Made by a program: the position numbers and the translations under genes. A stretch of DNA of 64,000 nucleotides from JANWXR01 sp964608265 (GTDB lineage Bacteria; Chloroflexota; Anaerolineae; Anaerolineales; UBA6663), in NCBI GenBank assembly GCA_964608265.1, contig CAZSNP010000019.1:1-64000 (forward strand). The letters are read 5' to 3'. Each line of letters opens with the position of its first letter. Within the stretch, counting starts at the first letter, position 1. The notes beneath the pieces are model-generated. The model was not told where the DNA came from. It saw only the letters and a list, made by a program, of their open reading frames with translations, and searched no databases. This document shows, in pieces, positions 57,426-64,000 of this stretch.

Positions 57426-59389
57426 GTATGACGAAGAAGATTTACCTCGACGACATCCCACTCGATGAGGCGTGGGCGCGGCTGATTGCGGCACTCGAGG
57501 CTGCCGGTCGCTGGGGGCCGCTCGAGGCCGAGTCGGTTCCGCTCGAAGGCGCGCTGGGCCGCGTCACCGCCGGGCCGGTCTTCGCCAAACTCAGCGCCCC
57601 ACACTATCACGCCGCGGCGATGGATGGCTACGCCGTGCGCGCCGCCGACACCGCCGCGGCCTCCGACAATCACCCCCTCCACCTCGCGCTTGACGCGCAA
57701 GCGAAGTACGTGGACACCGGCGACCCGATGCCCGGCTGGGCGGATGCGGTGGTACCGATTGAAAACGCTCAGTTATTAGTTACTGGCAACCACCAATCAC
57801 CCATAACCCAGACTCCCGACGCCATTGAGATTCGAAATTCGGTCGCCCCGCGCCAGCACGTGCGCCTGATGGGCGAGGATATGGTGGCGACGGATTTAGT
57901 GCTTCCGGCCAACCACACGCTGCGGCCCGTTGACCTCGGCGCGCTGGCGGGCTGCGGGCACACCGGGGTGAAGGTGTACCGCCGGCCGCGCGTCGCCGTC
58001 ATCCCCACCGGGACGGAACTGGTCCCGCCGGGCGGCGCCGTCGCGCCCGGAGGCATCATCGAATACAACTCACTCGTGCTCGCAGCGCAGGTCGAGGGAT
58101 GGGGCGGCGTGGCCACGCGCTACCCCATCGTGCCGGATGACTTCGAACGCATCAGGGCCATCGTCGCCGAGGCCGCCCGCACGCACGACCTGGTGCTGCT
58201 CAATGCCGGTTCATCCGCGGGGTCGGAGGACTTCAGCGCGCAGGTCGTCGAGTCGCTCGGCACGTTGCTCGTGCATGGCGTCGCGGTGCGGCCCGGGCAT
58301 CCCGTCATTATTGGCACAATTACCAATAACCACTTACCAGTTCCCGTAATTGGTGTTCCGGGCTATCCCGTCAGCGCCGCCCTTACCGGCGAGATATTCG
58401 TCGAGCCGTTGCTCGCGAGGTGGCGCGGTCAATCGCCCGCACAGCCGCCGACGCTGACGGCCACCCTCACCCGCAAAGTCCTCTCGCCGATGGGCGACGA
58501 CGAACTCGTGCGCGTCACGGTCGGCCGAGTGGGCGAGCGCGTCGTCGCCACGCCGCTCTCGCGCGGGGCCGGCGTCATCACCTCGCTCGTGCGCGCAGAT
58601 GGCATCGTCAAGATCCCGCGCCACAGCGAAGGGCTGAACGCCGGCGACACGGTGACAGTGCATCTCTATCGCTCACCGGAGGCGATTGCGCGCACGCTGG
58701 TGCATATCGGTTCGCACGACCTCACGCTCGATCTGCTGGCGCAGTTCCTGGCCGAGCGCGGCAGCGGACTCTCTTCGGCGAACGTGGGCAGCCAGGGGGG
58801 GCTGGCGGCGCTGCGGCGCGGCGAATGCCATTTCGCCGGCAGCCACCTGCTCGACCCGGCCACCGGCGAGTACAACCTCACGGATGTGAAGCGTTACCTG
58901 CCCGACGCGCCGGCGGCCCTGGTCACGCTGGTGGGCCGCGAGCAGGGGTTGATCGTGCGGCGCGGCAACCCGAAGAACATCTACACCCTGGCCGACCTGT
59001 ATCGCGACGACGTGCGCTTCGTCAATCGCCAGCGCGGCGCGGGCACACGCGTGCTGCTCGATTTTGAGATCGGCAAGCTGGCCTTCAAGACCAGGGGGAT
59101 CAAGGGCTACGACTTCGAGGAGTACACACACCTCGCAGTCGCAGCCGCGGTGGCCTCCGGCGCGGCGGATTGCGGGCTGGGCATCGCGGCGGCGGCGCGC
59201 GCGCTCGACCTCGACTTCGTGCCGCTGTTCAAGGAGCGCTACGACCTCGTCATCCCGCGCGAGCATTACGAGTCCCCGTTGCTCCGCCCGCTGCTCGATG
59301 TGCTGGCCGATCCGCGCTTCAAGGCCGAGGTGCAGAAGCTGCCCGGGTACGATGTGAGGCACATGGGAGAGGTGGTGCGGGTGGCGTAG
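57422..59389 (+). CDS. moeA: MoeA-like molybdopterin molybdotransferase fused to a PBP-type domain
   Basis: 655 residues. Residues 1-~415 are MoeA: AAMDGYAVRAADT, TGDPMPGWADAVVPIE, VIPTGTELVPPGG, LLNAGSSAGSEDF and VIGVPGYPVSAALTGEIFVEPLL. The C-terminal ~240 form a periplasmic-binding-protein-like (PF12727 type) domain (SHDLTLDLLAQFLAERG ... AAVASGAADCGLGIAAAA) that binds molybdate or a molybdopterin precursor. It inserts molybdenum into molybdopterin. Two short AT-rich, repeat-like insertions lie inside the MoeA part (separate entries). GTG 57422 overlaps the SDR stop; ATG 57428 is an in-frame alternative. Confidence 0.9.
   Translation: MSMTKKIYLDDIPLDEAWARLIAALEAAGRWGPLEAESVPLEGALGRVTAGPVFAKLSAPHYHAAAMDGYAVRAADTAAASDNHPLHLALDAQAKYVDTGDPMPGWADAVVPIENAQLLVTGNHQSPITQTPDAIEIRNSVAPRQHVRLMGEDMVATDLVLPANHTLRPVDLGALAGCGHTGVKVYRRPRVAVIPTGTELVPPGGAVAPGGIIEYNSLVLAAQVEGWGGVATRYPIVPDDFERIRAIVAEAARTHDLVLLNAGSSAGSEDFSAQVVESLGTLLVHGVAVRPGHPVIIGTITNNHLPVPVIGVPGYPVSAALTGEIFVEPLLARWRGQSPAQPPTLTATLTRKVLSPMGDDELVRVTVGRVGERVVATPLSRGAGVITSLVRADGIVKIPRHSEGLNAGDTVTVHLYRSPEAIARTLVHIGSHDLTLDLLAQFLAERGSGLSSANVGSQGGLAALRRGECHFAGSHLLDPATGEYNLTDVKRYLPDAPAALVTLVGREQGLIVRRGNPKNIYTLADLYRDDVRFVNRQRGAGTRVLLDFEIGKLAFKTRGIKGYDFEEYTHLAVAAAVASGAADCGLGIAAAARALDLDFVPLFKERYDLVIPREHYESPLLRPLLDVLADPRFKAEVQKLPGYDVRHMGEVVRVA
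57769..57812. repeat. AT-rich repeat-like insertion inside moeA (1)
   Basis: Reads as QLLVTGNHQSPITQ between ENAQ-type and DAIEIR-type conserved MoeA segments, which normally lie closer together. The DNA is markedly AT-richer than the gene and contains CACCAATCACCC, a word also seen at 62897-62920. Confidence 0.5.
58305..58352. repeat. AT-rich repeat-like insertion inside moeA (2)
   Basis: Reads GTITNNHLPVPVIG just before the conserved VIGVPGYPVSA. It contains CACAATTACCAATAACCAC, similar to the intergenic CCAATTACC repeat at 62900-62920. In frame. Confidence 0.5.
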
Positions 59390-59517
59390 CGCGTGGCCGG
59401 CTTGCACGAAGCGTGCCGCACCTGCCAGTCACTTCAGACACGCCATCCAATCCTATCAACCCGGTCCGATTTTGTTCCGTATACTGCCTGCCATCGGTAT
59501 GGTGAACGGAGGCAGCG

Positions 59518-59805
59518 ATGGGCAAATTCAATCCGCGAATCACATTGGCCTGGAAGCGCGCGCATGGCCTGGCAGGCATCGTCGCTCCCGTAAGCCGCCG
59601 GCGGTGGCGGGCGGAGAGCGGCGGGAGGCTCCTCACCTCCCGCGACAGCGGCCAAAGCTGGGAAGTGGCGGCCCACTTCGGCCCGCAGCACGAGATCGAA
59701 GAAATCTGGGAGCAGGGTGCCGAGACCTATGTGCGCCTCAAGCTCCGCACCTACACCTACGTGCTCAAATCGAGCGATGGGCGCGAGTGGCATCGCGCCT
59801 TCTGA
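59518..59805 (+). CDS. Tiny Asp-box-like protein (copy 1), 95 aa
   Basis: A short basic N-terminus, then two Asp-box-like turns (TSRDSGQSWEV and KSSDGREWHRA) separated by a strand block (EIEEIWEQGAETYVRLKLRTYTYVL). Asp boxes (S-x-D-x-G-x-x-W) usually occur in multi-blade sialidase-type propellers, so a single pair is unusual. GGAGG lies six bases before the ATG, and a TATACT is upstream. No signal peptide. It is a paralogue of the next gene. Confidence 0.65.
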   Translation: MGKFNPRITLAWKRAHGLAGIVAPVSRRRWRAESGGRLLTSRDSGQSWEVAAHFGPQHEIEEIWEQGAETYVRLKLRTYTYVLKSSDGREWHRAF

Positions 59806-59898
59806 GCGCAACGGTTGGCGTTCGCCATCAGACGCAATCCATCGCGTGGGCGCGGTGCTTGTTATAGTGAGCGCATCACATCGCTGGTTGAGGAATTC

Positions 59899-60201
59899 AT
59901 GCTCCGCCGCTCGCTCTTCCCCCACTGGCCCGCCTTGAATGTGGCTCGGCTGTTGCCGTTTCGCAAGCCCGCGCCGTCGTCGCAGATCAATGCCAGCCGG
60001 CGTTTTCAGTTCACGCCGGCCGGGCAACTGATGCACTCCCCCGATGGCGGCCGCACCTGGATCGAGGCCCTGGCCATCGAGCCCGGCTACCACACCCTGA
60101 AGTTGTGGCAACGCGGCGCGGAGACCCATCTGCGGCTCGACTACGCCGACCGTTCGGTCGAATGGCTTTCGACCAACGGCAGCGAGTGGCGCACCGAATA
60201 G
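59899..60201 (+). CDS. Tiny Asp-box-like protein (copy 2), 100 aa
   Basis: Aligned with the preceding gene: FQFTPAGQLMHSPDGGRTWIEA, then LKLWQRGAETHLRLDYADRSVEWLSTNGSEWRTE. The shared core (LWxxGAET-x-x-RL) and the two Asp-box turns place both in one unnamed family. GAGGA precedes ATG 59899. It ends at a terminator. Function unknown. Confidence 0.65.
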   Translation: MLRRSLFPHWPALNVARLLPFRKPAPSSQINASRRFQFTPAGQLMHSPDGGRTWIEALAIEPGYHTLKLWQRGAETHLRLDYADRSVEWLSTNGSEWRTE

Positions 60202-60225
60202 CGACGATGGCTCGTCGCCCCTCAG

Positions 60226-60250
60226 AAAGCCCGCCGCGCGCGGGCTTTTT
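60226..60250 (+). terminator. Intrinsic terminator after the Asp-box genes
   Basis: Nine-base stem AAAGCCCGC/GCGGGCTTT (60226-60234 with 60240-60248), 5-base loop, followed by TTTTT. Confidence 0.88.
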
Positions 60251-60304
60251 GATTCCTCGCGTACAATCCGGGACGATCCGGGCGCATCCGCTTGCGGGAA
60301 GAAA

Positions 60305-60661
60305 ATGAACTGGCAACGCACCCTCCCCGTTCTCACCTCCATCGCCATCCTCCTCGTCGTGGCCGTGCTGCGCGACCGTTCGCGCACGCTGGCGGCGCTG
60401 CTGGCCACCATGCCCATCAACATCCCGCTGGCGCTGTGGGTGATCTCGAGCGGGAGCGACAACGATCCGCAGGTGCTGAGCGACACCATCCGCTCGATGT
60501 TCATCGGCCTGCTGCCGGGCTTTGTGTGGTTGGGGGTGGTGCTCTGGCTGACGCGCGCCGGCTGGGCGATTCTGCCGGCGATGGGCGCCGGTTACGCCGT
60601 GTGGGCGGTGGTGATTGCGGGGCTGTTCGCGCTGGGGATACTGACGTGGCCGAAAGCGTAA
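60305..60661 (+). CDS. Small multi-pass membrane protein (DUF3147/GlpM-like)
   Basis: 118 residues with four predicted membrane helices (LPVLTSIAILLVVAVL, LAALLATMPINIPLALWVIS, SMFIGLLPGFVWLGVVLWLT, YAVWAVVIAGLFALGIL). The layout and the ATMPINIPLALW segment resemble DUF3147/GlpM-type proteins, but the match is by eye. It has its own leader with a TACAAT at 60262-60267 and a GGGAAGAA site. Confidence 0.6.
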   Translation: MNWQRTLPVLTSIAILLVVAVLRDRSRTLAALLATMPINIPLALWVISSGSDNDPQVLSDTIRSMFIGLLPGFVWLGVVLWLTRAGWAILPAMGAGYAVWAVVIAGLFALGILTWPKA

Positions 60662-60742
60662 AGCGCAAAACGTGAAACGTGATGTCGGGTTGGCGCCGGC
60701 CCGGCATGTAGCCCGGGACTTGATCCCGCCAGCATCCGCGAT

Positions 60743-61573
60743 TCACGTCTCACGATTCACCACGCTCCCCAGGAACTCCTTGACGACCCCGATGTACTCT
60801 TCGAAGTGATCGTTGCGCGGGTTGTGGCCGGTGTTCTTGATTTGAACGTAGCGCAGGCGGGGTGAGAGCCGCAGCGCCTCCTCGGCCTGGGGCACGGTCA
60901 CGATGCCGTCGCGGCCCTCGCCCGCCTCACCGATGATGAGGAGCCACGGGCAAAGGAAGGCCGCCGCCAGTTGCCGCCACGGCGTGAAGTCCCACGTCGG
61001 CAAATCGAGCAACCGCATATCCATTTGCTGATACGCATCGATCCGCAGGTTGAGCGTCTCGTCGCTCCAGCCCGGCTGTTGTAATTTGTACTCGGCCAGC
61101 GCCAGCGAGCGCGGCTTGCCGGGGATGGATCGCACCCACGCGAACCACTCGGTCCAGGTGGAGCGGACGCGGTCACGGGCATCGGCCGCCTCGTACCACG
61201 GCGGGTCTTCGAGGATGACCGCCCGCGCCAGGTCGGGCCGCCGAGCTGAGGCGACGGCCACCGTCTGCGCGCCCATCGAGTGCCCCATCAACACGGGCCG
61301 GTGCAGACCCAGTTGCTCGACCAGACCGAGCAGCGCGCCCACCCGCTCCGCCTCGCCATAGCGCTCGCCCAGCCGATCCGAACGGCCGTGACCCTGCGCG
61401 TCGTAAGCGATGACATCGAAGTCGGCGTCGAGGGCGCGCATGGTCGCGGCCCAGCACAGGCCGCTGTTCGTCCAGCCATGGTTGAGCACGAGCGGTGGTT
61501 TGTCGCCGCCGGTGCGGAAGTAATGCAGGCGCACGCCGTTGACGTGGACGTCTTCTTCGAGCCAGGATGTCAT
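60743..61573 (-). CDS. Alpha/beta hydrolase (1)
   Basis: 276 residues. Oxyanion region LVLNHGWTNSGLCW, nucleophile S99 in MGHSMGAQTV, acidic residue in the strand after LLIIGEAGEGRDG and catalytic His in IKNTGHNPRNDHFEEY. Epoxide-hydrolase/lipase-like fold with a helical cap. Cytoplasmic. Substrate unknown. Confidence 0.85.
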   Translation of the reverse strand: MTSWLEEDVHVNGVRLHYFRTGGDKPPLVLNHGWTNSGLCWAATMRALDADFDVIAYDAQGHGRSDRLGERYGEAERVGALLGLVEQLGLHRPVLMGHSMGAQTVAVASARRPDLARAVILEDPPWYEAADARDRVRSTWTEWFAWVRSIPGKPRSLALAEYKLQQPGWSDETLNLRIDAYQQMDMRLLDLPTWDFTPWRQLAAAFLCPWLLIIGEAGEGRDGIVTVPQAEEALRLSPRLRYVQIKNTGHNPRNDHFEEYIGVVKEFLGSVVNRET

Positions 61574-61654
61574 AGGCGGAGGCGGCGGACGATGGGCGAT
61601 GGACGAAGGCAGGCGCCTGTGCTTTCGTCTACCGTTTTGCGTTCTTCGTCAGCA

Positions 61655-62851
61655 TCACAGGTGTTGTTGCAGCCACTCAATCGCCGGGCCGGCGATGTGC
61701 GGGGCGTTGGGCAGCGCGACTTCGTGATCGGCGCCGACGATGGGGTGCACGGTGACGGGCGCGGTGAGGCGGCGCGCGATCTCGTAGGTGGCGGTGAAGT
61801 CGCAGATATGGTCGCGCGTGCCGTGCATGATGAGCACCGGGCACCGGACTTTGTGCAGCACGTCGTAGAGCGCAAACGGTTTGGCCCTGGCAAGCGTGTC
61901 GCGGTAGCCTTTGGCCCCGACCACCCACGCAAAGCTCTGCCGGATTCCATACACGGCCCTGGCGATGCCGATGCCGATATCGAACGGCGAGGCGTAGGCC
62001 ACGCACGCCTTCACGCGCGGGCTGGCGGCAGCGGTCCGGAGCGAGAAGAATCCGCCCAGGCTGCCGCCCATCACGCCGAGCCGGTCGGCATCTACCTCGG
62101 GCCGCGCGGCCAGCGCCTCGAGCGCGGCGGACGGCACCTGCTCATCGTCGGCCTGGATGCGCGGGCCGTCGAAGTTCTCACCGTGCGCGGGCATATCAAT
62201 CGTCAGCGTCGCGTACCCGGCCTTGCGGAAGAGCGCGACCGTGACGTCGTAATCGTCCTTATCGCCGGCCAGTGGGTGGATGACGAGCAGCGCCGGGACA
62301 CGGCCCTCGGCGGGGTGTGGAAGGTGGAAGAGGCCGTGCGTGACGCCGCGCGCGTGGGGGATAGCGATGCGCTCGACGCGGTCACCTTTGATCTCGCGCA
62401 GCCGTTGATACAGCCGGCGCTGCACCGGCACGATGCGGCGGCGGTCGGGCAACGGCGTGTAAATGTAGAAGCCGTCGCCGCTGTACGCCAACCCCAGCAT
62501 CGTCAGCGCGGTGTGGATGGACTCGATGGCGGCGTCGCGGTCGCCGCGCGCCAGCGCCGCCTCGACCGCGCGCAGATGCGGCACGGCCAGGTCTTCCCAG
62601 ATCGGCCGCCACATGTTCAGCGTCCGCATCCGCCGGGCGATGACCTTTGTCAGCGCCGGGTCGAGGCCGAGGTTGGTGAGGATGGAGCGCGTCTGCGCGG
62701 TATCGAGGTAGAGAAAGCCGAGGCCAAGCCGCAGCCCCAGCTCCGCGATGGAGCGCGGCGGCCCGGAGACCATCGCCCCGCCCTGAGTCGTCACCGGCCC
62801 GGTCAGCCGCAACGAGCGCAAGTAGTCGGGGAAGGTGGTGGTGTTCAGCAT
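61655..62851 (-). CDS. Alpha/beta hydrolase (2), dienelactone-hydrolase/acyl-peptidase-like
   Basis: 398 residues. An N-terminal ~150-residue helical part precedes a hydrolase core: VPALLVIHPLAGDKDDYDV, nucleophile Ser in LGVMGGSLGGFFSLRTA, Asp in MHGTRDHICDF and His in PIVGADHEVALPN. Fits the DLH/BAAT-like esterases that act on bulky esters or peptides. The gene follows another hydrolase of the same strand, with 81 bases between them. Confidence 0.82.
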   Translation of the reverse strand: MLNTTTFPDYLRSLRLTGPVTTQGGAMVSGPPRSIAELGLRLGLGFLYLDTAQTRSILTNLGLDPALTKVIARRMRTLNMWRPIWEDLAVPHLRAVEAALARGDRDAAIESIHTALTMLGLAYSGDGFYIYTPLPDRRRIVPVQRRLYQRLREIKGDRVERIAIPHARGVTHGLFHLPHPAEGRVPALLVIHPLAGDKDDYDVTVALFRKAGYATLTIDMPAHGENFDGPRIQADDEQVPSAALEALAARPEVDADRLGVMGGSLGGFFSLRTAAASPRVKACVAYASPFDIGIGIARAVYGIRQSFAWVVGAKGYRDTLARAKPFALYDVLHKVRCPVLIMHGTRDHICDFTATYEIARRLTAPVTVHPIVGADHEVALPNAPHIAGPAIEWLQQHL

Positions 62852-62896
62852 TCGGCGTTATCGGTGAGGGGTGATGGGTTACGCCACTGTACCTCG

Positions 62897-62920
62897 ACCA
62901 ATCACCAATCACCAATTACC
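62897..62920. repeat. Short CCAATCACCAATTACC repeat
   Basis: AT-rich tract ACCAATCACCAATCACCAATTACC in an otherwise GC-rich gap. The same words occur in the two insertions inside moeA. Confidence 0.5.
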
Positions 62921-62922
62921 TT

Positions 62923-63243
62923 TTAGTACCTCGGCACGCCCGGGTCCACTTCGCGTGACCAGGCCTCGATGCCGCCGCGCAGGTTGAGGACATTGGTAAA
63001 GCCGTTGGCCTTGAGATAAAGAGCCACCTGCGTGCTCCGCACCCCGGTGTGGCAGTGCAGCACGATCTCGGCCTGCGGATCGAGTTCCGCCATCCACTCC
63101 GGCGTCTGGCCCATCGGCTTGAGCACCGCGCCGGGGATGCGGGCGATGGCCCACTCGCGCGGCTCGCGCACATCAACGAGCAACGGCGGGTTGGGGCCTT
63201 GCAGTCTCTCGGCAAGTTGTTTGGCGGAGAGTTCGGGGATCAT
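62923..63243 (-). CDS. Rhodanese-domain protein, 106 aa
   Basis: Single rhodanese domain: LLVDVREPREWAIARIPGAVLKPM and active-site loop H-C64-HTGVRS. The Cys can carry a persulfide from thiosulfate or polysulfide. Single-domain rhodaneses donate sulfur to several pathways. It lies 24 bases downstream of the site-2 protease gene. Confidence 0.9.
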   Translation of the reverse strand: MIPELSAKQLAERLQGPNPPLLVDVREPREWAIARIPGAVLKPMGQTPEWMAELDPQAEIVLHCHTGVRSTQVALYLKANGFTNVLNLRGGIEAWSREVDPGVPRY

Positions 63244-63267
63244 GGAAGCGAGGGCAACCTTTCCCTG

Positions 63268-64000
63268 TCACGTGAGCGGTATGGGCGTGATGACGAGCAC
63301 AAACAGAATCAGCGCGCCGATGGCGAGCACGCGCCGGGCCGGGTCGAGTTCGGTGATCTGGTCGAGCGGCTCGGCGTGCGTGCGCCCGAGGAAGAAGATC
63401 AGCGCCGCCCACAGCCACCAGCCGTTCCAAAAGAAGCCCAGCCCGACGAGGACGGCGATGATGACGGGCACCAGCCGCGTGGCCCGTCGCCCGAGCAGGA
63501 CGTAGAGCGCGTGGCCGCCGTCGAGCTGGCCGGCCGGGATCAAGTTCAGGCCAGTGACGAGCAGACCCGCCCACCCCGCCCAGGCCACTTGATTGAGAAA
63601 GACATCCGTGCCGCCGTTGGGGAACGGGAAGCCGAGCATGTAAAACCGCAGCATGTACAGCCAGCCCGGCAAATCGCCGTAACCGATGGGTTCGGGCAAC
63701 CAGCGCCCATAGACTATGAATTTCGCCAGCACGTAAAGGATCGAGTTGCCCTCCAGCCCGCTGAGCTGGTCGTAGGGGATTTGTTGCAGCGGCGCGGAGG
63801 TGTACAGGCCATAGAGCAAGATCGGCACGGCGACGACGAAACCGGCCAGCGGCCCGGCGATGCCGACATCGAGCAGCGCCCGGCGATTGGTGGGCGGGGC
63901 CTTGAGTTGGATGAAGGCGCCGAACGTCCCGAACAATCCGAAAGGAAACGGGATGAAGTAGGGGAGGGTCACGGCGACGCGGTGATAGCGCGCCATCAAG
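63268..64000 (-). CDS. Site-2 protease family (M50) metalloprotease, partial
   Basis: The 5' end is outside the window. The visible ~243 residues begin right after the expected HExxH motif (the frame enters as LMARYHRVAVTLPYFIPFP). They include multiple membrane helices and the third zinc ligand in NLIPAGQLDGGHALY (Asp of LDGG). This is an intramembrane protease type that releases membrane-held regulators; a link with the RskA anti-sigma at 26-27 kb is tempting but untested. The gene continues beyond position 64000. Confidence 0.88.
   Translation of the reverse strand, partial: LMARYHRVAVTLPYFIPFPFGLFGTFGAFIQLKAPPTNRRALLDVGIAGPLAGFVVAVPILLYGLYTSAPLQQIPYDQLSGLEGNSILYVLAKFIVYGRWLPEPIGYGDLPGWLYMLRFYMLGFPFPNGGTDVFLNQVAWAGWAGLLVTGLNLIPAGQLDGGHALYVLLGRRATRLVPVIIAVLVGLGFFWNGWWLWAALIFFLGRTHAEPLDQITELDPARRVLAIGALILFVLVITPIPLT

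Noticed and set aside
1..64000. CRISPR array, rRNA operon, prophage or complete insertion sequence
   Set aside because: No spaced direct repeats, rRNA sequence, phage structural genes or transposase gene were seen; the only mobile-type element is the short MITE-like one.

Overview
The window is a GC-rich, gene-dense bacterial chromosome segment. Gene content suggests a Chloroflexota member, probably Anaerolineae-like. The reasons are tandem CarH-type B12 photoreceptors beside a carotenoid enzyme, an ECF sigma/RskA pair with a DUF4331 neighbour, secreted proteins ending in a short YLPxxxR tail, RNase Y next to recA/recX, and many start codons directly behind a -10 box (leaderless mRNAs). This assignment is inference; no rRNA is present. 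The only RNA gene I can name is tRNA-Glu(CTC) at 13517-13589.

Layout. 1-0.4 kb: the end of a HicAB toxin-antitoxin locus, with a frameshifted hicA. 0.4-5.1 kb (minus): two CarH-like regulators, a peroxiredoxin-like protein with an in-frame UGA at its catalytic position (probable selenoprotein), a SRPBCC protein and a CrtI/CrtD-type carotenoid desaturase. 5.2-7.8 kb: GAF histidine kinase, ANTAR response regulator and a cysteine-cluster protein. 8.1-10.6 kb: serB-like and serA. 10.6-13.3 kb (minus): orphan antitoxin, B12-type radical SAM protein and OsmC. 13.5-15.9 kb: tRNA-Glu, two SCO1-like proteins and mannose-6-phosphate isomerase. 16-22 kb (minus): methionine aminopeptidase, class III cyclase, GH2 glycosidase and GNAT. 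22.1-23 kb: universal stress protein. 23-30 kb (minus): TPR protein, DUF4331 protein, RskA/ECF sigma pair, CBM9-like protein, a hypothetical and a Tat-exported L,D-transpeptidase. 30-35 kb (plus): M23 peptidase, recA, recX and rny. 35.1-45 kb (plus): LuxR/LAL regulator, globin, and a run of poorly known exported, membrane and peptidase genes. 45-47.7 kb (minus): aspartase/fumarase-family enzyme, ferredoxin and superoxide dismutase. 48-52 kb (plus): plsX, fabF, a NERD-like membrane protein and a methyltransferase. 52.1-53.7 kb (minus): LysM glycosidase. 53.9-54.1 kb: a MITE-like element. 54.2-60.7 kb (plus): CBS-domain cystathionine/cysteine synthase, ParB/Srx-type putative serine kinase, SDR, MoeA-PBP fusion, two tiny Asp-box proteins and a membrane protein. 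60.7-64 kb (minus): two alpha/beta hydrolases, rhodanese and a truncated site-2 protease.

Themes. Light/B12 control of carotenoids and redox defence (CarH pair, desaturase, Sec peroxiredoxin, SOD, OsmC). Serine and sulfur metabolism (serB, serA, putative serine kinase, CBS enzyme, rhodanese). Cell-envelope work (YkuD, M23, LysM, GH2). The best candidates for new biology are the selenoprotein with its SECIS-like hairpin, the shared motif upstream of both carH genes, the divergent YkuD/M23 pair whose start codons overlap on opposite strands, the 37.8-44.9 kb exported-protein/metallopeptidase locus, and repeat-derived insertions inside the MoeA reading frame.
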